From the NCBI GenBank assembly GCA_039184865.1, contig JBCDAV010000027.1, forward strand, positions 8,432 through 72,431: DNA of 64,000 nt. The letters are read 5' to 3'. Below the pieces are notes generated by a model, which saw only the letters and a program-made list of their open reading frames with translations, was not told the origin of the DNA and did no database searches. Position numbers and translations under genes: made by a program. The stretch is from Thermohalobaculum sp039184865 (lineage in GTDB: Bacteria; Pseudomonadota; Alphaproteobacteria; Rhodobacterales; Rhodobacteraceae). Of the stretch, positions 1 to 8,855 are shown piece after piece (position 1 is the stretch's first letter; each line of letters opens with the position of its first letter).

Positions 1-1912
1 GGCCCAGATCGTTGACGCAGATCAGCCGGTCAAGCCGCACGTTTCCGGTCTCCGGGTCCAGTTCGACCTCGCAGGCCATGGCGCCGTTCGGGAACGTCGT
101 GTGCGTGCCCTCGAAATTGAGCTGCGCGACGCAACCCGGTTCGTCCTCCTCCGATGGCAGGGCCGCGGCGACCGCGGCCAGCGAGACCTTGCGGTCGGTG
201 CCGATCACCTGGAAACTGCCTGCACCGTATTCGACGTCGACGCGCGCGGCCTCCAGCATCTCCGCGGCCTGGTCGCGCGCCTGATCCAGCATCGCCAGGG
301 CGGTGCGGTGAACCGTGTTGGCGGCGACCGGCATCAGGTTCGAGCCGCCGGTGCCGCCGCCGGTCTCCAGAAACGCACTGTCACCCTGTTCGACGCGAAT
401 CCGCCCGACCGGGATCTCCAGCGTCTCGCTCGCGACGATGGCCAGCGTTTCGCGGTGGCTCTGCCCGGAATCCTGGCTCGACGTGCGCACGATCACGGTG
501 CCGTCCGGCATCGCCCGGACCTCGGACCGCTCGGCGGCCGAGCCGCCGGTGGCGTGCAGCGTGAACCCCACCGAGGCACCGCGTATGCGTCCCTCGGCGG
601 CCGAGGCCTCCTTGCGATCGGTCACGCCCTCCCAGTCGGCGGCGTCGAGCAGCCGGTCGAGGATCGTCGGAAAGTCGCCGCCGTCGAAGGTCTCGCCGAC
701 CGGCGTGCGATAGGGCAGGTCCTCGGGCCGGATCAGGTTCTGGCGGCGCAGTTCGACGCGGTCGCGCCCCATCCGGTCCGCCGCCAGATCGATCAGCCGT
801 TCGAGCACATGGGCGCATTCCGGCTTGCCCGCACCGCGATAGGCGTCGGTCGGCACGGCATTGGTCAGCATCGCCTCGACGCGGTAGCACAGGCCGGGAA
901 TCCTGTAGACCTGATTGAACGGGCGGATCGTGTTGGCCGAGACGATGTTCGGCGCCGCCGTGTTGAGAAACGCGCCCATGTCCGCCTTGGCGCGGATCTC
1001 GAAGGCGAGGAAACGCCCGGCCTTGTCGAGCGCGAGCCGGGCCACATCCGCCCGCGCGCGCCCGCCGATATCCGCCGTGAACGCCTCGGATCGCGAGCCC
1101 TCCCAGGCGACGGGCCGCCCGGTCAGCCGCGCGGCCAGCAGCACGAGAACCTGCTCGGGATAGGGCCAGATCTTGACGGCAAAACTGCCGCCGACATTCG
1201 GGGTCTGGACGCGGATCGTCTGGGGATCTGCGCCGAGGCAGGCCGCCATCGCAGCCCGGATCCCGACCACGCCCTGCGACGGGGTGACGAGCGTGTACTG
1301 GCCATCCTCGAACGCGGCGAGTGCGGCGCGGGTCTCGATCGGCGAGATCGCGATGCGCGGGTGAACGAACTCCGCCTCGACGATGTGAGCCGCGCTCTCG
1401 AACAGCTCGTCGCTCTCGTCGGCATTGCCGCCGGTCCAGCGAAAGGACCGGTTCTCGGGGATCTCCGGCCAGATCAACGCGCCCTGATGCGCGCGCGTGA
1501 CATCGTGCACGGCATCGATTTCGTCGATTTCCAGCCCGACCGCCTCGGCCGCGTCCTGCGCCTGCTCGGCCGTCTCGGCGATGATCGCGGCGACCGGCTG
1601 ACCCGCATAGGCCACCTTGGCCTCGGCCAGAACCGGGCGGCGCGGCTCGAAGAACGGACCATCGGTCCCGGTCGGCGGCGCGCGAAGGGTCATCGGCTGC
1701 ACGCCCTCGCGCACCAGATCGCGCGCGGTCAGGATCATGCGGACGCCCGGCATCGCGGCGGCATCGGCAACATCGATCGCGGCGATCACACCGTGCGCCA
1801 CGGGCGAGCGCAGGACGACCATGTGCAACTGGCCCGACCGCCGGAAGTCCGAAGTGTAGGGTGCCTGTCCGGTCAGCCGTGCCGTCGCGTCGAAACGCTC
1901 AGGCGCGTCCAT
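1..1912 (-). CDS. Xanthine dehydrogenase/CO dehydrogenase-type molybdopterin-binding subunit (3' end cut by window)
   Basis: This reading frame is open from an ATG at 1912 to the window edge, giving about 637 codons of a family that is usually 750-800 residues long. The N-terminus reads as the a/b hammerhead domain of molybdenum hydroxylase large subunits (DATARLTGQAPYTSDF, then LRSPVAHG), and the part near the left edge has the family's C-terminal pattern (GAMACEVELDPETG followed by VNDLG). Such subunits hydroxylate N-heterocycles, aldehydes or CO and need FAD and 2Fe-2S partner proteins, which are not in view. Its start overlaps the end of the upstream hydantoinase gene by 14 bases, so the two are probably co-translated. 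The substrate cannot be told from sequence. Confidence 0.88.
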   Translation of the reverse strand, partial: MDAPERFDATARLTGQAPYTSDFRRSGQLHMVVLRSPVAHGVIAAIDVADAAAMPGVRMILTARDLVREGVQPMTLRAPPTGTDGPFFEPRRPVLAEAKVAYAGQPVAAIIAETAEQAQDAAEAVGLEIDEIDAVHDVTRAHQGALIWPEIPENRSFRWTGGNADESDELFESAAHIVEAEFVHPRIAISPIETRAALAAFEDGQYTLVTPSQGVVGIRAAMAACLGADPQTIRVQTPNVGGSFAVKIWPYPEQVLVLLAARLTGRPVAWEGSRSEAFTADIGGRARADVARLALDKAGRFLAFEIRAKADMGAFLNTAAPNIVSANTIRPFNQVYRIPGLCYRVEAMLTNAVPTDAYRGAGKPECAHVLERLIDLAADRMGRDRVELRRQNLIRPEDLPYRTPVGETFDGGDFPTILDRLLDAADWEGVTDRKEASAAEGRIRGASVGFTLHATGGSAAERSEVRAMPDGTVIVRTSSQDSGQSHRETLAIVASETLEIPVGRIRVEQGDSAFLETGGGTGGSNLMPVAANTVHRTALAMLDQARDQAAEMLEAARVDVEYGAGSFQVIGTDRKVSLAAVAAALPSEEDEPGCVAQLNFEGTHTTFPNGAMACEVELDPETGNVRLDRLICVNDLG

Positions 1913-4900
1913 ACCCGCCCCCGGACGGCGTCTGCATCACGAACACATCGCCCGGATAGACCTCGTTCTGGTCATTGCCGCCGTGTTCGATCCGCGTCCC
2001 GTCGGCGCGTTCGATCCACTCGATGCCGATCTCGCCCGGCGCGCCGCCGTCGACCCCGAACGGCGGTACCCGGCGGTGAGAGCACAGCGTGGTGACGGTC
2101 ATCTGCTCGAGGAACCGCATCTTGCGGGTGATCCCGTCGCCGCCCGTGTGCGCGCCCACGCCGCCCGAGCCGCGCCGGATCGACCATTCCTCCAGCCGGA
2201 CCGGAAAGCGGAATTCGAGCATCTCGGGATCGGTGCCGCGGGTGTTCGTCATGTGCGTCTGGATCGCCGAGCAGCCATCGAAATCCGGCCCGGCGCCGGT
2301 GCCGCCGCAGATCGTCTCGTAGTTCTGAATGCGGTCATTGCCCCAGACATAGTTGTTCATCGTCGCCTGCGAGCCCGCCATCACCTTCAGCGAGGCGATC
2401 AGCGCATTGCACATCAGCTGGCTGACCTCGGTGTTGCCGGCGATCACCGCCGAGGGGTACTGCGCGTTGATCATGCTGCCCGCGGGCGCGATAATCTTGA
2501 GCGGCTTGAAGCAGCCCTCGTTGAGCGGGATCTCGTTGCCGACCAGCGCGCGGAACACGTAGAGCACCACCGCGTGGCAGACCGCGAGGGGCGCGTTGTA
2601 GTTGAACGGGTTCTTGTCGGCGGTGCCGGAAAAGTCGATCTCGGCCTGCCGGTTCTCCTTGTCGACCCGGACGGCGACACGGATGTGCTCGCCGTTGTCC
2701 AGTTCGTAATCGTAGGACCCGTCGGTCAGCGCGGTGATCACCCGGCGCACGCATTCCTCGGCATTGTCCTGGACGTGCTGCATGTAGGCGTGGACCACCG
2801 GCAGACCGAACTGCCGGATCATCTTGCGCACTTCGCGCACGCCGGTCTCGTTCGCTGCGACCTGGGCGGCGAGATCGGCCATGTTCTCGTCGATGTTGCG
2901 GCACGGATACTTGCCCGAGGCGAGCAGCGCCCGCGTCTCGGCCTCGCGGAATACCCCGGCATCGACCATCTTGAAGTTGTCGATCAGGACGCCCTCTTCC
3001 TCGATGTGCCGCGAGTCGGGCGGCGCCGAGCCCGGCGTCTTGCCGCCGATATCGGCATGGTGCCCGCGCGAGGCGACGTAGAACTGCACGACGCCGGTTT
3101 CCTCGTCGAAGACCGGGGTGATGACGGTGACGTCCGGCAGGTGCGTGCCGCCGTTGAACGGCGCGTTCAGCACGAAGACATCGCCCGGCACCATGTCCGG
3201 GTTCAGCCGGATCACCGTGCGGATCGACTCCGACATCGAGCCGAGATGCACCGGCACGTGCGGCGCGTTGGCGACCAGACCGCCGGTCGGATCGAACAGC
3301 GCACACGAGAAATCGAGACGCTCCTTGATGTTGACCGAATAGGCGGTGTTGGCGAGCGTCGCGCCCATCTGCTCGGCGATCGACATGAAGAGGTTGTTGA
3401 AGACCTCGAGCATCACCGGATCGGCCTGGGTCCCGACCGCTTCCTGCCGTTCGAGCGGGACGAGGCGCGTCAGGATCAGGTGTCCCCAGTCGTTGATCGT
3501 CCCCTGCCAGTCCGGCTCGATCACGTTGGTGCCGGTCGGTTCCTTGATGATCGCCGGTCCGGTCACGCTCTGGCCGGGCTGCATCAGTTCGCGGTCGTAA
3601 AGCGGGATACCGAGATACTTGCCGCCGAAGAAAGCCGGGATATTCGCCACGGGATCGGGTGTGCTGTCGCTCCGCGGCGCCTTGCGATCAGCGACATCGG
3701 ACGCGCCGCCGATGGCCTCGACAGCCAGCGCTTCGAACACCAGCTCGCGGTCGCCCGCCGTGAAGCCGAAGCGCGCCTTGTGCGCGGCGTCGAAGCGTTC
3801 GCGCAGCTCTGCCTGCGAGCCGAAATCGACCTCCAGCGCCTGGTGCGAGCCGCGATAGCGCAGGTGCGCGCGCTGTTCGATGCGGATCGCCTCGGGGTCG
3901 ACGCCCTGATCGACGACCTCCTGCCGGGCCTCGGCGGCCAGCGTCTCGAGCATCGCCTGCGCGCCCTCCATCCGCGCCACCGGCGCCTCGTACTGGCGTT
4001 CGCGCAGGCTGCGGATCTCGGCCAGACCCATGCCGTAGGCCGACAGGACACCGGCATAGGGGTGGATAAACACCGTCTCCATGCCGAGCGCGTCGGCCAC
4101 CAGACAGGCGTGTTGCCCGCCCGCCCCGCCGAAGCATTGCAGCGCGTACTGGGTCACATCGTAACCCCGCTGCACGCTGATCTTCTTGATCGCGTTCGCC
4201 ATGTTCTCGACGGCGATGCGCAGGAAGCCGTCGGCCAGATCCTCGGCCGTGCGTTCGGGCTCGCCCGTAGCCTCGGCGATCTCGGCTGCCAGCGCCTCGA
4301 ACTTGTCGCGCACGACCAGTTCGTCCAGCGGCTCGTCGGCGTTCGGCCCGAACACGGCAGGGAAGTGCGCCGGATTGAGCTTGCCCAGCATGACGTTGCA
4401 ATCGGTCACGGTCAGCGGCCCGCCCCGGCGGTAGCAGGCCGGTCCCGGATTGGCGCCGGCGCTGTCCGGACCGACCTGGAAACGGCCGTCGCGGAAGAAC
4501 AGGATCGAGCCGCCGCCCGCAGCGACCGTGTGGATGTTCATCATCGGCGCGCGCATGCGCACGCCCGCGACCTCGGTCTCGAAGCTGCGCTCGTACTGAC
4601 CGGCGTAGTGGCAGACATCGGTCGATGTGCCGCCCATGTCGAAGCCGATCAGCCGGTCATGCCCGGCCAGCGCGCCCGTCTTGACCATGCCGACGACGCC
4701 GCCTGCGGGACCGGACAGGATCGCGTCCTTGCCCTGGAAAAGCTGCGCATCGGTCAGGCCGCCATTCGACTGCATGAACATCAGCCGGGTGCCGTCGGTC
4801 GCGCCAAGCTCGTCCGAGACCTGATTCACGTAGCGCCGCAGGATCGGCGAGAGATAGGCGTCGACCACCGTCGTGTCGCCGCGCGAGACCAGCTTCATCA

Positions 4901-5486
4901 GGGGCGAGGTCTGATGCGAGGTCGAGATCTGGCCGAACCCGGCTTCCGCTGCCAGCGCCGCGACGCGGGCCTCGTGATCCGGGTTGAGATAGCCGTGCAT
5001 GAACGCGATGGCGACGCTGTCGATCTCGTCCGCCTTGGCCTGCGCAAGCGCCTCGACGGCTACGGATTCGTCGAGTTCCGTGATGACTTCGCCCTGGGCA
5101 TCGAACCGGCCGGGCACCTCGGCAACGCGCTCGTAGAGCAACTCTGGCAGGCGGATGTGCAGATCGAACAGTTTCGGCCGGGCCTGATAACCGATCCGCA
5201 GCAGGTCGCCGAAACCCTCGGTGATCAGCAACAGCGTGCGGTCGCCCTTGCGCTCGAGCAGCGCGTTGGTCGCGACGGTCGTGCCCATCTTCACGGCCTC
5301 GATCGTGCCGGGTGGGATCGCCGCCCCGGTCTCGAGCCCGAGCAGCTCGCGGATGCCCTGCACGGCCGCATCGCGGTACTGTTCCGGGTTCTCCGACAGC
5401 AGCTTGTGCAGAACGATCCCGCCATCCGGCTTGCGCCCGACGATGTCGGTGAACGTGCCGCCGCGATCGACCCAGAATTGCCACAT
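1899..5486 (-). CDS. Fused HyuA-HyuB hydantoinase/5-oxoprolinase family protein
   Basis: This 1195-residue protein joins both halves of the ATP-dependent oxoprolinase/hydantoinase family. The N-terminal half begins with the HyuA hallmark WVDRGGTFTDIV, continues with the ASKHA-like GFDMGGTSTDVCHY (about residues 277-290), and is followed from about residue 690 by a HyuB half with QMGATLANTAYSVNIKERLD and FNGGTHLPDVTV. The length and order match eukaryote-like 5-oxoprolinases, which open 5-oxoproline to glutamate with ATP; N-methylhydantoinase and acetone carboxylase are relatives, so the substrate is open. An SD-like GGAGG lies upstream of the ATG. It forms an operon with the molybdenum hydroxylase and diverges from a HAL-like lyase gene. 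Confidence 0.93.
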   Translation of the reverse strand: MWQFWVDRGGTFTDIVGRKPDGGIVLHKLLSENPEQYRDAAVQGIRELLGLETGAAIPPGTIEAVKMGTTVATNALLERKGDRTLLLITEGFGDLLRIGYQARPKLFDLHIRLPELLYERVAEVPGRFDAQGEVITELDESVAVEALAQAKADEIDSVAIAFMHGYLNPDHEARVAALAAEAGFGQISTSHQTSPLMKLVSRGDTTVVDAYLSPILRRYVNQVSDELGATDGTRLMFMQSNGGLTDAQLFQGKDAILSGPAGGVVGMVKTGALAGHDRLIGFDMGGTSTDVCHYAGQYERSFETEVAGVRMRAPMMNIHTVAAGGGSILFFRDGRFQVGPDSAGANPGPACYRRGGPLTVTDCNVMLGKLNPAHFPAVFGPNADEPLDELVVRDKFEALAAEIAEATGEPERTAEDLADGFLRIAVENMANAIKKISVQRGYDVTQYALQCFGGAGGQHACLVADALGMETVFIHPYAGVLSAYGMGLAEIRSLRERQYEAPVARMEGAQAMLETLAAEARQEVVDQGVDPEAIRIEQRAHLRYRGSHQALEVDFGSQAELRERFDAAHKARFGFTAGDRELVFEALAVEAIGGASDVADRKAPRSDSTPDPVANIPAFFGGKYLGIPLYDRELMQPGQSVTGPAIIKEPTGTNVIEPDWQGTINDWGHLILTRLVPLERQEAVGTQADPVMLEVFNNLFMSIAEQMGATLANTAYSVNIKERLDFSCALFDPTGGLVANAPHVPVHLGSMSESIRTVIRLNPDMVPGDVFVLNAPFNGGTHLPDVTVITPVFDEETGVVQFYVASRGHHADIGGKTPGSAPPDSRHIEEEGVLIDNFKMVDAGVFREAETRALLASGKYPCRNIDENMADLAAQVAANETGVREVRKMIRQFGLPVVHAYMQHVQDNAEECVRRVITALTDGSYDYELDNGEHIRVAVRVDKENRQAEIDFSGTADKNPFNYNAPLAVCHAVVLYVFRALVGNEIPLNEGCFKPLKIIAPAGSMINAQYPSAVIAGNTEVSQLMCNALIASLKVMAGSQATMNNYVWGNDRIQNYETICGGTGAGPDFDGCSAIQTHMTNTRGTDPEMLEFRFPVRLEEWSIRRGSGGVGAHTGGDGITRKMRFLEQMTVTTLCSHRRVPPFGVDGGAPGEIGIEWIERADGTRIEHGGNDQNEVYPGDVFVMQTPSGGGYGRA

Positions 5487-5611
5487 GGGGGGAACCTCCG
5501 TCAGAACACCTACCTACGTGGCGCGAAATTCAGAAAGAGTAAACCGTGCGCCATTGACGCGACGTCCGGTTCTGCGAAACGGTCGGGCTGACCCTTTGGA
5601 CGGAGCGAGAA

Positions 5612-7102
5612 TTGACCGACCCCGTAGAGCTGTCCGGCGCCGGGCTGACCATCGACGCGCTCGAAACCATTGCCGGGGGCGCGCCGGTCACCGTCACCCG
5701 CGCGGGCCGCGCGCGGATGCAGGCCGCGCGCGATGTCCTGATGGCAGCGATTGCCGAGGACCGGCCGATGTACGGCATCACCACGGGGCTCGGCCCGCGG
5801 GTGGTCGAGCGACTTTCGCCCGAGGCGCAGGTGCGCATGTCGCTGAACACGATCCGAGGACGCGCCCACGCGGTCGGCGAAGCTCTGCCGGTCGGGGTGG
5901 TGCGCGCTGCCATGGCGATCCGGATCAACGGTTTCCTGACCGGGGCCTCGGGGTCCGATCCGGCACTGGCCGATCTGATGGCCGGGTGCCTGAACGCCGG
6001 GCTGACGCCGGTCATCGGCGCGACCGGGTCGATCGGCGCGGCCGATCTGATGTGGGGCGGCATGATGGGGCTTGCGCTGATCGGCGAGGGCGAGATGGAC
6101 ACGCCGTCGGGCCGCGTGCCGTCGGCGCAGGCGCTGGCCGGGGCGGGTCTGCAACCCTATGCGCCCGGACCGCGCGAAGGGCTCGCGATGGTTTCGCACT
6201 CGGCCACGGTCGCCGGTGTCGCGGCGATGGGTCTCGCGCGGTTTCGGCTCGCCTTCGAGACCTTGCAGACGGCGGCGGCGCTGTCGCTGGAAGGCTTCCG
6301 CGGCAATCTCACGCCGTTCGATCCGGACGTGCTGGCGACCCGCCCGCAGCCCGGGCAGGAGATCGCAGCGGCCGGGATACGGGAGAGGCTGCAGGGGTCC
6401 TTGCTGACGACGCCCGGCCACGCGCGGCGGGTGCAGGATCCGCTGTCGATGCGCAACATCCCGCAGATCCACGGCGCGGTTCTGGCGGCCCTTGAGTTCG
6501 CCCGCGACGCCGTCGAGACCGAGATCAACGGTGCCTCCGATAATCCCGTCGTTCTGCCCGAGCGCGACGAGATCCTGTCCTCCGGTGGCTATCTCACGCC
6601 GCACCTGACGGTCGCCCTGACGACGCTCAACCAGGCGATCGTGCACGCCGCCTCGGCGCAGGTCGCCCGGATCGCGAAGACGCTGATGCCGCGCTTCACC
6701 GAGTTGCCGGTCGGGCTGGCCTCGGCCGATGTCGACAGCGCCGGGATCGCGCCCGCGACCAAGACCTCCGAGGCGCTGTTCTCCGAGATCGTCCAGCTTG
6801 CCCAGCCCTCGCCGGTCTATCCGTCCGGTGCGGCGGACGGCGTCGAGGACGTGGTCACCCACTCCGCCGTCCCGGCCAAGGCACTGCACGAGATCTGCGA
6901 CCGGCTGGCGTTTCTGTCGGCGATGGAACTGATGATCGGCACGCAGGCGGTCGAGTTGCGCGCGTTGGAGAAGGTTGCCCCGCGGCTTCAGGCCACGATG
7001 GTGCGGGTCCGGCAGACGGTCGCGCCGGTCACTGCGGACCGGTCGCTGTCGGCCGACATCGAAAACCTCGCGACCGTGGTGCGCAGCGGGGCGTTCGCCT
7101 GA
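5612..7102 (+). CDS. HAL/PAL-family lyase-like protein without the canonical Ala-Ser-Gly MIO triad
   Basis: This 496-residue protein belongs to the histidine/phenylalanine ammonia-lyase family, as shown by YGITTGLGPRV near the N-terminus, LIGEGEM, the middle segment SMRNIPQIHGA and NGASDNPVV. Active members make their MIO electrophile from an Ala-Ser-Gly triad in a GSVGASGDL context. Here residues 139-146 read GSIGAADL, so the triad is absent and one residue is missing. The protein may use another chemistry or substrate, or may not be a lyase. The TTG start is preceded by GGAG at a normal distance. It diverges from the hydantoinase and molybdenum hydroxylase genes, which suggests a shared catabolic task. 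Confidence 0.85.
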   Translation: MTDPVELSGAGLTIDALETIAGGAPVTVTRAGRARMQAARDVLMAAIAEDRPMYGITTGLGPRVVERLSPEAQVRMSLNTIRGRAHAVGEALPVGVVRAAMAIRINGFLTGASGSDPALADLMAGCLNAGLTPVIGATGSIGAADLMWGGMMGLALIGEGEMDTPSGRVPSAQALAGAGLQPYAPGPREGLAMVSHSATVAGVAAMGLARFRLAFETLQTAAALSLEGFRGNLTPFDPDVLATRPQPGQEIAAAGIRERLQGSLLTTPGHARRVQDPLSMRNIPQIHGAVLAALEFARDAVETEINGASDNPVVLPERDEILSSGGYLTPHLTVALTTLNQAIVHAASAQVARIAKTLMPRFTELPVGLASADVDSAGIAPATKTSEALFSEIVQLAQPSPVYPSGAADGVEDVVTHSAVPAKALHEICDRLAFLSAMELMIGTQAVELRALEKVAPRLQATMVRVRQTVAPVTADRSLSADIENLATVVRSGAFA

Positions 7103-7136
7103 CCCAGGCAACGCTCCTGCCTGCAGTCGGTCCGGA

Positions 7137-7688
7137 TCAGCGCGGGCTGCGCTTGGCGAGGATGCGCTGCAGCGTGCGGCGGTGCATGTTGAGACGGCGC
7201 GCGGTCTCGGAGACATTGCGGTCGCAAAGCTCGAACACCCGCTGGATATGCTCCCAACGCACCCGGTCCGCCGACATCGGGTTCTCCGGCGGCGGCGGTT
7301 TCGCGCCCTGCGGCGTCAGCAGCGCCTTCTCGACATCGTTGGCGTCGGCGGGCTTCGAGAGGTAGTCGATCGCACCGATCTTCACCGCTGCGACCGCGGT
7401 CGCGATGGCACCGTAGCCGGTCAGCACGATCACCCGGCTGTCCGGACGCGAGTCGCGCAGCGCCTCGACCACTTCCAGCCCGTTGCCGTCCTCCAGCCGC
7501 AGGTCGACCACGCCGTAGGCGGGCGGGTTCGACTTGGCGATCGCCAGTCCTTCGGCCACGGACTCCGCCATGACCGGTGCAAAACCGCGCTTCTCCATAG
7601 CTCTCGACAGGCGCGTCCGGAACGGCGCGTCATCGTCAACGATCAGCAGCGAGTTGTCTTCGCCGATCTCTGCTAGGTCTTCAGCCAT
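7137..7688 (-). CDS. regA: ActR/PrrA/RegA-family redox response regulator
   Basis: This 183-residue two-component regulator has a receiver domain (residues about 13-125) with the acidic pocket D18-D20, phospho-acceptor D62 in VVDLRLEDG, the threonine of VLTGYGAIATAV and lysine of YLSKPA. A proline-rich linker (KPPPPENP) leads to a C-terminal Fis-type helix-turn-helix with NVSETARRLNMHRRTLQRIL. The length and the C-terminal sequence are the hallmark of the RegA/PrrA/ActR group, which controls photosynthesis, respiration, and carbon and nitrogen fixation in response to redox state. The usual neighbours of this regulator (sensor regB/prrB, senC/prrC) are not seen here, so the gene is isolated from its kinase in this window. 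Confidence 0.96.
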   Translation of the reverse strand: MAEDLAEIGEDNSLLIVDDDAPFRTRLSRAMEKRGFAPVMAESVAEGLAIAKSNPPAYGVVDLRLEDGNGLEVVEALRDSRPDSRVIVLTGYGAIATAVAAVKIGAIDYLSKPADANDVEKALLTPQGAKPPPPENPMSADRVRWEHIQRVFELCDRNVSETARRLNMHRRTLQRILAKRSPR

Positions 7689-7816
7689 CTCTGGCCCCCA
7701 ATCTTCTTCTTGTTATCCGGCTCGTGTTTTCAGCCGCGCGGGGGCGGCTTTTTCATTGGCGCCAATACCTAAACGTGTCACACCCGCACCGCAACCCATC
7801 CCTTTGGAGGGTCCGA

Positions 7817-8695
7817 ATGCCCTCCGGCATCGCCGTTCCCGCATCATTCGTCGTGCTCTGGAGCACTGGTTTCATTGGCGCGAAACTGGGTCTGCCGCAT
7901 GCGGAGTCAATGACGTTCCTGGCGCTTAGGTTCGCCCTTGTTGCCGCAGTGCTGCTGGCCTGGGTGGCAATCTCGCGCGCCCGCTGGCTGACAACCCGGC
8001 AGCTCCGCGATCAGGCGCTGATCGGCGGGCTGGTGCATTTCATCTATCTCGGCGGCGTCTTCGCCGGGATTGAACAGGGCGTCGAGGCAGGCGTGGCCGC
8101 GATGATCGTCGGGCTGCAACCGCTCGGGATGGCGGTGCTGGCGCGCTATCTGCTGGGCGAGCGTCTGGTGCCGGTTCAGTGGATCGGGATGGTTCTGGGT
8201 CTGGGCGGCGTGACGCTCGTCGTCTTGCGCAAGCTCGAGGCCGGGATCGGGACGCCCGTCGGCATCATGCTCTGCGCCGTGGCGCTTGTCGGTATCTCGG
8301 TCGGGGCGATCCTGCAGAAACGCCTGTCCGCGGACACGCCGATGCGGGCCGGCAATGCCGTGCAGTTCTTCGTGGCCGCTCTGGCCTGCGGGCTGACGGC
8401 GCTGCTCTTCGAGACGATGCAGGTGCGCTGGGCGCCGGAGTTCATCATCGCGCTGAGCTGGTCGGTCGTCGTGCTGTCGATCGGGGCGGTTGCGATCCTC
8501 TACTGGCTGATCCAGCGCGGAGCGGCCGCGACGGTCGCGAGCCTGTTCTTCCTCGTCCCGCCATGCACGGCGATCATCGCCTGGCCGCTGTTCGGCGAGG
8601 TGCTCGGCTGGGTCGAGATCGGCGGCATGGCCTTGGCCGCGCTCGGGGTTCTGCTGGTGAACCGGCCGGGGATCGTCGCTGCGCCTGCGCGCTGA
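7817..8695 (+). CDS. EamA/DMT superfamily transporter
   Basis: The product is a 292-residue membrane protein with about ten hydrophobic segments arranged as two EamA repeats, beginning VPASFVVLWSTGFIGAKLG, a typical drug/metabolite transporter N-terminus. The second repeat includes FLVPPCTAIIAWPLFGE and ends LAALGVLLVN. Members export metabolites or amino acids in the inner membrane; the cargo cannot be predicted. The start was set at 7817 because a strong GGAGG lies six bases upstream; an earlier in-frame ATG at 7724 would add 31 residues with no family resemblance. The gene runs convergently towards the aminotransferase gene. Confidence 0.9.
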   Translation: MPSGIAVPASFVVLWSTGFIGAKLGLPHAESMTFLALRFALVAAVLLAWVAISRARWLTTRQLRDQALIGGLVHFIYLGGVFAGIEQGVEAGVAAMIVGLQPLGMAVLARYLLGERLVPVQWIGMVLGLGGVTLVVLRKLEAGIGTPVGIMLCAVALVGISVGAILQKRLSADTPMRAGNAVQFFVAALACGLTALLFETMQVRWAPEFIIALSWSVVVLSIGAVAILYWLIQRGAAATVASLFFLVPPCTAIIAWPLFGEVLGWVEIGGMALAALGVLLVNRPGIVAAPAR

Positions 8696-8786
8696 GAAGC
8701 CGGTCGCGCGCCGTCGATTGCCGGGTGCGAGTAGATCTCGGTGCAGCCAGGGCGGTCGTGCGATGTCGGCTTAACTGAGATCGTCA

Positions 8787-8806
8787 GACGCGACGCGACG
8801 CGACGA
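8787..8806. repeat. Short tandem repeat, four copies of a 5-bp unit
   Basis: Three perfect copies of GACGC followed by GACGA lie in the 160-bp gap between two convergent genes. This is a small GC-rich microsatellite with no evident function. No clear U-tract terminator was found beside it. Confidence 0.6.
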
Positions 8807-8855
8807 GACCCGGACCGGACTCGGGCCGATTTTCCTAACCAGATCGGGAGGTGCC

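Noticed and set aside
1983..5591. A 1202-codon open frame on the plus strand
   Set aside because: It lies opposite the HyuA-HyuB gene and its His/Arg/Asp-rich sequence shows no family features; it is a product of GC-rich third positions on the true coding strand.
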